Shown here: positions 7,287-17,000 of the stretch, piece after piece
How positions within the stretch are numbered: position 1 is the stretch's first letter
How the letters are laid out: every line of letters starts with the position of its first letter
Source of the DNA: Cafeteria roenbergensis
Taxonomy: Eukaryota > Sar > Bigyra > Bicosoecida > Cafeteriaceae
Length of the DNA: 58,130 nucleotides
Assembly (NCBI GenBank): GCA_008330645.1
Contig: VLTN01000103.1
Span: 1 to 58,130 of the forward strand
Reading direction: 5' to 3'
Program-made: the position numbers and the translations under genes
The notes under the pieces: model-generated
Told to the model about the DNA's origin: nothing
Databases searched by the model: none
The model's input: the letters and a program-made list of their open reading frames with translations, nothing else

Positions 7287-10200
7287 ATGGACCATGCCCC
7301 ATCGCCGGCGAACGCACGCGCCCCGGGTGCTGCGTGCGCGTGCTTGGCACGATGCTCCCCGTCTCCCCCCCCCTCCCCTCGGGCGGCTCCGAGTGGTCCC
7401 CACCGCGCCGAACCTTGTCCGTTTGGACATCGGTGCCCCTTCACTCGCGCGCGGCCTCCCAACGCTCCACGAAGGTCGTCTAGCCAACACCTGGCCAAGC
7501 GCAAGAAGCAGAGCCACACGAATCGCCAGAGGCGAACCATCCGGTTGCAGAGCACCAAATGGTTGCGGAATGCAAATCGCGACTTTGACGGGCCCATGCT
7601 CGCCACCAAGGCAACGGATCGGCGACGGTCCTTGCCCAGAACCAAGAAGCACATTGCTCACGTTGGGTGGGGGAGGAAGAAGCTCCAAGAAGTCGGGGAA
7701 TACCTCGCAAAGTTGGTCGAAAGTTCAGCACATTTCTCTTGGCCGTCCATATGCGAGGCCACAGGGGTTCCCGAGTCCACCATCCGGTCGAAATATGGCA
7801 GCATGCGGAATTGGACGGCGCCTGGGCTGCGGGCGCGGGCGGCCGAGCTGTCATTCCGGCCTGACTCGACGGTGGATCACGAGTTCGTTGTAGTGAGTCC
7901 CCTCGCTGCCCGCCTTGCAGACTTGCCCATGAGACGCCGCCCATGGACATTGTGTATTTTGTGTGTGTTCATGTTGCAGGCGTTGCTGTACGGCGATATC
8001 ACTCTGCTGCGGAGCGTGATGCCCGGAGACAGCTTGGCCGTCATTCGCACTGCATGCGCCTGCGCGCGCAGCAACTGCTTGCAGCTGCTCTTGACGGAAG
8101 GAGATGATCAGCCAGTCAAAGCGGGTCTCAGCCCACCGGCGCTGGACGCCCTGGCCAGGCGCTACACCGAGGAAGAGACGACCGACCCTTTTGGCAAGAG
8201 GCTGTGGCGGCGAATGTCACGGCGTATGGAGTTCGCCCGCGTGCAGCTTTTGCACACGACGGCGAAAGCCGGGTCGCGCAGCGACGCGGAGCAGTTTTCA
8301 GCTGCGAAATCCTCCACTGAGGTGTTGAGTTCTGAGCTTGCTCGAGTCGGGAGGTGCCGAGATGTGTACCAACTGGACGAAGTGTGCCTGCAGTGGCTTC
8401 GCATGGACGAGAGGTTCTTGTCACTCGCAGAGACACATTGTCGCATGGACCAGGTCAAGCTGGGCGGCACGCGGGAGTCGATTACCATGCTTCCGGTCAG
8501 CAACTGCGAGTCCACCCGCTGCGACATTTGGGTTGCCAAGAGCACCAAGGCCGCGGACGACGCACGCAGGCAACTGGCCGCTGGGACGCTGCTGGCACCG
8601 ACGGTCGAAGCAGCGGAGGGCCTCAGCAGAGCATCGAAGGACTCCGTTCGCGTGCTCTCTGCCTGCACGGACTCGCCCGTACCCCCGCCAGGCAGCCCCT
8701 CAGGTCCCCTGGGCACTTGTGGACAGACGTCAGAGATTCATCTCACAGCCGAAGACCATGCCGAGACCATTGAAGAGCCGGCTGATCATGCCGACGACGG
8801 TGACGACGACGACTGTGACGCTGACTCAAGTGCCGCCGACGACACGATTGATGATGACAACGGCGACGGAGCGCCTCCCCCGCCCGCCATGACAGCAGCA
8901 GCAGCATCTGCCGTTGTGGCAGGGGCGACTCCGGCGCGGTGCTCGCGTAGCTCGACAGGAACGAGGCGCCGGAAATCGGTCGAGCCGCAGCGCAGAGCCG
9001 CTGTCATGTCGGTGAAGCACATGCCCAGTCTGGCTACCGTCTCCCAAATGCACACGGATGGCACCCTACACCTGTTCTTCGCCTCCATCAACGGCTGGGT
9101 GACTCGGTCCATCTTCAGGGAGGCCATGCATCGCTGGACGGCGTGGGAGCAGATTCAAGACTCGGACTGGGAGAAACGGCCCAAACTCTTGCTGATGGAC
9201 GGCCACGCGGCGCACACCGACGTTGCGTCTATCAAGCATCTTCAGGACGTAGGCATGCGGTGTGCCGTGCCTCCTGGCGCCTCCTCGCACATGTGGCAAG
9301 TTTTTGGACAACGGGCCGATGGGCGTCTTTCGCAAGGAGTTCGCGCGAATCCGCTTGGGGGCCGCGGCTGCTACTCTTACGGGTGCTGTGCCTTGCCCTG
9401 CGACCATTATTGGGCTCCGCAAGGGCGTTACCAGCCCCAAAGTGTTCGCCGAGCTGGAGGTCGATTCGGGCGAGGGCAAAACTAGCGGCGTTTTTGTTCG
9501 ACTCAAGGACGCTCGCAAGACGAAAGTGCACCCCTCTGACACGCTGTGTGCAGGGTACCACGCCTGGGTCGCGGCGGCGACTCCGGTCGTGCGTGCTGGC
9601 GGCTTCGTTCGGACTGGGACTTTCGCCAAGGGCTTCACGCCCGACTCAAAGCCCACCTGCGACCCTGAAAAGATCCTCGAACGCATGGAGGCTCACCGTG
9701 GCGGCTATGACCGCGATGCCATCGCCGCTGCGGTGGTAGAGCGGGCTATGAAGTCGATCTCGGACAAGTCTGTTTTGACGCCCGAATTTACCAGTCGCAT
9801 GAAGAAGGAGCTGGACATCATTCGGGTGGCGACGAACTACGGTTTCGTCGACGACGTCGACGGGCCAAATCGAGCCAAACGCATGGCTTTAGACCTAGAT
9901 AATCGCCAATTAGTCGCCCGGACGACAGACGACTTTTTGAGGGGCAACGAGCGCTACGAGCGGCACCAAAGACAGCTTGACGTCACCGACGCGCATCTCA
10001 ATCAGATCGAGGCCCAGGCCCGTGCTGACCATGTCCTGAAGTCGCTCAGGGGGTTGCTGGTGCAGGCCAAGCGGGCCAATGCGAAGGCTCGAACCACTTT
10101 GAAGACGATTTCTGGCACGGATGTGGCCCAGCAGGCATCCACGTCCCTGGCGATGATCGATTCTGTGCTTAACACCCAGGCAACACCGACCAAGGCGGCG

Positions 10201-10485
10201 TTGAAGCGAGACCTGCTTCTCGACTCTCCAGCGGCGAGCCTGGTGATGGACAAGCTCCGTCTCGTCAAGCAGCTGGTGTTCGTGGGTCTTCAGGTTGCCT
10301 CCGTGTCAGGAGCGCTCGCTCCTACCCCTCCTTCACCAGGTGGGGCGCCTGCACCGGCGGAAACGCGCGCGCAAAGTCCACAAGCCGCCAGCGCGCCGTC
10401 TCCTTCCCCCGCGCCCACTGTTAGGGCGAGCAAGCGAGCCAGAAGCCCGTCAGCACGGGCACTGGCCGCCCAAATGCGTCTCTGA
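7287..10485 (+). CDS. DDE-superfamily transposase, pogo/Tigger-like, with one homopolymer frameshift
   Basis: The most useful start is ATG 7287; the true start could be later. A basic segment (AKRKKQSHTNRQRR, about 7495) and a helix-turn-helix (SWPSICEATGVPESTIRSKY, about 7740-7800) form the DNA-binding part. A probable 87-base in-frame intron, GTGAGT to TTGCAG, lies at 7893-7979. The DDE_1-type core follows: first Asp in YQLDEVCLQW (about 8370-8400), a long acidic disordered insert (about 8750-8875), second Asp in KLLLMDGHAAH (about 9182-9215), and the PPGASSHMWQV segment before the third Asp. A run of five T at about 9302-9306 carries one base too many; the next frame continues with LDNGPMGVFRKEF, giving the third catalytic Asp. 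The remainder to 10485 is helical with a Pro/Ala/Arg-rich tail. The enzyme would excise and integrate its own element; this copy is probably inactive as written. Confidence 0.7.
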
Positions 10486-11038
10486 CATGTTGTTGAGGTT
10501 TTTGTGCTTGAATGTTGTGCTGTTGTTCCTGGCCGGTACTCGCCAACCGAAGGCTTGACGGCCCGGCTGCCACCGCAATCCCACGCACATTACACTCGGC
10601 CCAAATGCCCGCTGCCTAGCTAGACCGAGGGGAGGGTCTCACGCGCAGCGGCGGGCATTTTTTCAAACTGCCTGTGACGAGCGCCACGGAAACGGATCGC
10701 CACATCCGGTGGACGCTGCCCCGGCCATGCGCTCGAGCCTTGCCGCCACCTACACTGCAAAGGGCACCCGTGGGTACCAAAAGAAGCGACCGGGGCCTTG
10801 AGCTGGGCGCGAGAAATGCAAACTGTAACCATTTGGTCACGTGCTCTGCCGGGGCATTTTATGTTTCCCCTCGTCGCTGGTGGGGACCGCATTCAAACCG
10901 GCAGCCCTTGCGGCTACGCGCCTGAAATACGATGGACTGCGAATTGGTGACGTTTACGGGGTAGTCGAACAGCTCGGTCAGTACTTTTTCAAAAAAACCG
11001 CAACCGGATGGTAAAGCTCTGGCACTTGCTTTGGGCAG
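10486..11038. other. Intergenic region with a GC-rich hairpin after the transposase
   Basis: No gene is seen. AAATGCCCGCTGC (10603-10615) pairs with GCAGCGGCGGGCATTT (10645-10660) apart from a 3-base bulge, with an inner AGACC/GGTCT stem. It could be an end structure of the transposon or a transcript-end hairpin. No matching terminal inverted repeat was found at the left side of the transposase. Confidence 0.4.
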
Positions 11039-14000
11039 TTGCCCAGCGCTCGCCAGGGCACACTGTGCTCAGGGCCCCTCCGGCCGCTGGCTGCAGCGGC
11101 GCGGAGCATGACGTCACGGAAACGCAGGCTGCTAGTTTGCCGGCGTGCCGGGCACGCCGAGCGCCGCTGCCCTGTCGCGCTGAGAGGCATGCTTAGACTT
11201 GACAGCGTCATTGCAAAAGCGGCTTGTTCTAGCTTCAGCCGCTCTGATTCGGGCGCAGCGCTGCTTTTCGCGGGGCTGGGCCCTGGAGCTGCCCTTGAGC
11301 ACGATATTTCTTGCACCCTCGTGCCCAGACCTGCACCGGCAGCCTCATCAGACGCTTTGCTCGCCAAAGCGAGCTTCCGTCGACTGCACGACGCGCGTGT
11401 CGCAGCAGGTCTGCCCCAGGCAGAGCTCCTGGCCGCAGTGCTGCGCAGCCCCTCGCCGACTGACCCAGCAGATGTTGGCTTTGCTGTCGCAAATGCAGTG
11501 ACACTTGTTGCGCGCGCTGCTAGCTTTGGCGGCGCCGGCTCTGCAGGCCGCGATTGCGGCTTTCTCGGAGGAGCGAAGGCGGTGCGCCTGGCTCCGGACT
11601 TGGCAGCAGCTCAGCCAGAGAGCAGTGATGCGCTGGCCTTCCCAAGCTCTGCTACTGGGATTGCCGCGGTCACGGCCATGCCAGCAGCCCGCTCAGTCTC
11701 CAAAATGACGCTCCCGCGGGCAAGAAACGCAGTCTCGGCGGGCGGCGCAAGAGCTCTCGTTCTCGGCGGCAATGCATTTACGGAGCCGGAGCCCATGCCC
11801 GCCGCCGCTGGCGCAGGTCCGACGGACAGCGGAGCGACGCACCTGAAGGAGTTGTTCGAATTGCTGACAACACGTCTCCCGCCGCTGTCCGAAGTAAAAA
11901 AGCGCTGTGGGCTCCAAAGCCGGGCGCTGGGTGGAAGCGGCAAAGACAGCCATGGCAAGGGCCAAGGGGGTGTCGTCTGCGGGCTCTACAGCTTGCCTGA
12001 CGATGACTGCGGCACAGCAGCGCCGCCAAGCCCATCCCTGGGGGGTGAGACCAGTGCCTGCGATTCGAACACGGCTGCAGCTTGGACGTATGTCAACCGC
12101 GAAGTGGACGCGTCGAGCAAGATGCTGATCCCGGCGCTTGGTCTGCCACACAGGCTGCCACCTGCCTGCGATGCGCTCACGGGGGACAACGGTCGACGCA
12201 TCTTGCTTTCAGACCCAACACTGCCAGGACCACCAAGAAGCGGGCACTCCGCAAGCGCCGCTCCTTCCAAAGCGGCGAGGACCGCACCAGACAGCGACGT
12301 CGGTGACCAAGGCGCTCAGAGGCGTGCATGCAGCGAGACTGCTGCCACAGCCGCTGCCAGCCTCGCCTTGCCGTCGCCCAGCCCGGGCAAGTCCGCTGCC
12401 CGTGCTTCCATCTCCCCGGAGGTGCAAAGTTCACTGGCAAGCTTGTCATCCCCAGCAACACGACGGTTCTTGGCGTCGCTGCTGCAAATTGCCTGCGCTG
12501 AGTACACGGCACACGCGGAGGCAGGGTCGCTCCTTCCGCTGCCCAGCCAGAGCGCAGACGGCGACGCGGCAGCTGAGACTGGCGCCAGGGCGGTCAGCGG
12601 TCCATCGGCAAGCTGTGTGCAGCATGCACCGGCGTCGCTGGCCAAGACCCTCGCTCTTGCGCTCGACGCGGCGAGCAGCTGCGCCAGCTCCGCCCGTGTC
12701 GGCCCAACAGGCGGCGCCGACCCCAGCCAACCGCTGTGCAATGACTGCGGCGCTCCGGGTGCGGGGTGCCAGTCGTGCCAGTGGTGCCGGCCGCAGCCGT
12801 GGCAGCACGGCTCGCGGCTGACAGGTCACGGAGCAGACTGTTCTATTGGGCTGCAGACGAGTGACGAGGTCGCAGCAGCCCTGCCTTGCTCTGACGAGCC
12901 AAGCCTTCTCTTTGGCAGCCCCTGCTACGGACTCGCGAGGAAGCGAAGCCACGTCACGACTTGGCTGGAGGATGGCTCGTGCCGTGTGGCCCTCGCTCGT
13001 CGCCTGCGTCTGGTCCGTCGATGCGGCGCGGCGCTGCCCCCGGGCGGGATCGATTCAGGGAGCCGTTGGAGCGCGCCAGCTGGCGCTGCTGGTTGGCGAG
13101 TCTGCGCCGCCCCAGAGGCAGATTGCAAACCGGCGACTGTGGCGGCTGCGGTGGCTGCGGCGACAGCGAACAACGCAGCCGCTGCAACGGCAAGCACACC
13201 GTTGACATGTTCGGCCGAAGCGCCAATGCCGGCCCGTCAGGGCCCAGCTGACCTCTGGGCCGCTCAATGCCGCGACGCGCTCCGAGCCGCTCGACGAGGC
13301 GTTTCGTTGGCTGGACTGGCCGGGCGGGTCTCTATGAGTTCAAAGGCGTGTCCCAGCACGGCGACAGGCAGAGTGGGGCTGGCAGACCCAGACTTCGCAA
13401 CGAACGCCTGGCGAGCGAAGCCAACGAGCAGACCAGCCGCAGCGCGCGGTCGGGAAGCACCAGCTTCTGGCATCGCAGCCCAGTCGTCCCGACATCGCGC
13501 CACAGTCACTCCAATGCGGCCAACCCGGCAGCTGGAGGAGCCGTCTTCCGAGCGCGACACCAGTGAGTCTCCTCGGAGCTACGCGCAGCCGCTCCATCGC
13601 TCAAAGCCGCCGCTGTTTCGTGCGGTGTCGGCTGAGCAGTTGTTTCCCAGCGGGCCTGCATCCCTGTCGCCGCCGCATCACCTGAAGCAGCTGATTCGTC
13701 GATCTCTCGTCAACATCGTGCACTCCCACGGGCACTTGATGCAGCTGCCCCTGGAGCCGTCAGCTGATGCCGTCCGCGCTGCGATCAGCGCAGTGCAGGC
13801 GCCTGCCTGGGCACCGTGCTCCTTGCTGGCTTGCCGCCTGGCAGAGGCTGTGCCTTCCAGTGCGGCCGCTTCCTGCCGCGAATCTGACCAGCCGGGGCGT
13901 CACCGGAACCCTGCCGTCGAAGACTGCGCTTCCGCTGCCGACCGCCAGCCGCGTGGCCCAGGGCCGTGGGCCGTGGATGCCTATCTCGCGTATGACTGCA

Positions 14001-17000
14001 TCGCGTCAGTCCGCGAAGCGCTGGAGCTGGGCGGCATCCCCATTCTTGCGGACTCTGTGGCCGGCCCCTCGCTCCCCGGGCCGAGGGACGTCGACCTGAC
14101 GCTGCCGCCCGCTCTGCAGCTCCACCAGGATGAAGGGTCGCTCTTCCCTCGGAGGGGTGACCTGTGCGGCATGGGGCTATCCCAGCAGAGCCGGTGCGTG
14201 CTGGACGGCGATCGACCAAGTGGTGAGCGCGAGCCTGGAACGCGTCAGGTGCCCCAGCGCCGTCGTGACGGCTCTGCCGTACATCCCAGCTCTGCCAGCT
14301 GCCCCCCGATGTTGAGTGCAGGGGTGTCGTCGACACGCAGCGCAGCGCCAGCGGCGGCGGCAGCAGGCGCCGCAGCACTGGCGGCGGCGACTGACGCTGT
14401 CGACGGCTCTGCTTCAAGCCCTCTTTGCACGCGGGCCTCGTCCAGCGCTGAGCGATGGCCTGCTGCGCGCCAGTCGCCGGAGTCAGGGTCAGAGTCTTGC
14501 TTGTCTTGGGCAGGGGGCTGCTCCTCCTCCAGCTCTGCCACCCGCCCCTCCACCAGCTCTACCACCAGCTCTGCCAGTCGAGTAGTGGGGGGTGCACAGT
14601 CGTCTGGCGGCAGGCCTCTCCCGGCTACGGCGACCGTTCCACGCCTTGGAGTCATTCGCCAGAGCGAGTCGCTTGGCGCACCCCGGTCAGGCTCCCATCA
14701 CGAATCCAATGGAGGGGCTGGGCGGCAGGCTGGACAGACACCGCCAGAGGCCTTGGCAGTATCGGCCAAAAGTTCGGCCGGCGCACCGGCTCTCAGGAGG
14801 TCGACTCGCGGCCTGCGGTCCGAAGACGAAGGGGACGCCGGCTGCAGCGGAAACCGACATGGCGGCGGCGGCTGCGGCGTGGGCTCCCGCGAAGTGCGTT
14901 CTGGGGCTGAGAGCGGCGGTGCTTCGCCGTCGTTTGAAGCCTACTTCGGCGGTGAGGATGCTGCCGTCGCTCTGGCTGCAGCTGCAGGCGACGGTTGGTC
15001 CGCAGAGACCCAGCCGGGGCTGCAGGTGCCCACCACACCGCGACCAAGGCCGTATCGGTGCATGGGCGGCAAACCCGGCGGAAATGGTTGCAACGACGAG
15101 TCACCGCCTGCTTGCGAAACGCCTCAACGCGTCCCGGAAAGCCGCAGCGGCGGTGTCGTGAGGCGGTCAAGGCTTCGTCACCCTGGTGTCTCCCCGAGGA
15201 CGGCACAGGTTTCTGACTCCCCAGAAACCCCAGCCACGTGCCGGTCGCCATCGGGTCACCAAGGCACTCGTTCCAGCGACGACGGCAGCGCCAGCTTTGC
15301 CGGTGGCTCTGCGATGGGGGCAGGTGCAGGCGAAGGTGGCCACGGCCGCGAAGGTGGTCGGCGCCGCTCCGGTTCAACGGCTAGCGACAGCAGTGACACC
15401 AGCAGCCCCGCCGAAGGGTGGGGCCCTTGGCCGGAGAAGTCTCTCGTGGCAGGGCCGCTGGAGCAGGTGCCATGGCCAGTGCTGGTTGCGCCCCAACTGT
15501 GGCGCGCCGTTCCTGGTTGCGATCGACGAATCGAGCAACGCCTGAGCGACGCCCGGTGCCACAGCGGACCGGCTCTCTTGGATATCAGCGAGCTGGATGG
15601 CGTCGCGGACATGCTGGTCGTCGGCGAAACCGCAGCCGATGCCAGGTCGCTTCACGTCCTGCCCCTGAGTCACTGCTTGCCCCCCAGGCCGTCGGCGGGC
15701 GTGTCCGTGCCGAGCGATCCTGGGTGTCACGGGGGCGTCACCGCTCAGGCTGCTGCACTGACTAGCTCGCAGGCGCCGAGGGGGAGCGGTTGCCCTACGC
15801 AGAGCAACTCCCGAGACGGTTGTCGGCCGGGCAGCCAGGGCTCGCAGGTGTCCGTTGACGCGCTGCTCGCGCGGCTGGAGGGGCTGGTCGCTGTGCTGGA
15901 TCGAGTCACCCTCATGCTGGTCGTCGACGCCGACGGCGGCCAGGCGCTCATGGCAGAGCCTGAGGTTTCGCATGCAGTGAACTCGGTGGTTGCTGCAATG
16001 ACTGACGCAGGTGTCGAGGTGGCCGTTTGCGCCGGCTCTACCGACGATATTGGCAGCAGCATTGCAGATTGGGCGGAGGCAGGCACGGCTCCGACGGCAG
16101 GCGTCGAGCGTCGACCCGCCGCACAGCGCGGCGCCGCTGGACCCGACAGCGCCACCGCCAGCGCGCGCAGCGAAAGAGGCGGGACAGCGTCGCCCGGCGC
16201 CACGTCATGCGCGGGCCGCTGCCTCGTGCCCGTCTCTGTGATCCAGGCGCTGGAGCAGGGGGGATCCACCCCGGGCAGAGCCCTATGGAACGTTCCCATA
16301 GGGGCGACTCCGTTCCTGGCTGAGGCACTGGTGCATCGGTACGGGCACGTCGGCAGAGCCGCTGCGGCGGTGGCCGACGAAACCGCTGGAGCCAAGGGCG
16401 CGGCTCTTGCGGTCGCGGCAGACCTGCTGCCGACACGGCCAGAAGGCGATGGACTCCCGATGGCCCACACTCGGCTCTACCGAACGCTGTCGCTGCTGCA
16501 CGCGTGGCTGCTGGCCGACCGGTCTGAGGCCATGGCGCGCCTGCTTGAGGAGACCGCCCGCCGCGAGGCCCTCGCCCACCGGCTGCGCGTGATCGCAGCC
16601 GCGGGCCAGGCTGCCTCGCCGCGGGCCCCGCGATCATCTGCGCCGCCGGCCGCGCCTTGCGTCGCGGGTGCCCCGTCGCGGCCCCGTGCGACGAGCGATG
16701 ATGGGTCGTCGACGTCCCTGGGGCAAACGCCCACAAGACGATCAAACGCCTGCGATCGCAGCCTGGTCGCTGCCGGTGAAACCGCTGGCCGGCCGACGCC
16801 GCAGCCGCGGCGAAAGCGTTGCCGGCCCGATGAAGCGCGCGCCGCGGAGCCACAGGCTGCTTCGGCGCGCGGCCGGGCGTTGATGAGCCTTGAACAGACA
16901 CGCTCTGGCGCCAGAGGACCACGCGGCGCCGGCGATTGCGCAGCTACTAGTGGTGCCGCTGCTGCTGCCGCTGCTGCTGGCGCTGCCTCTGCCGGAGGCG

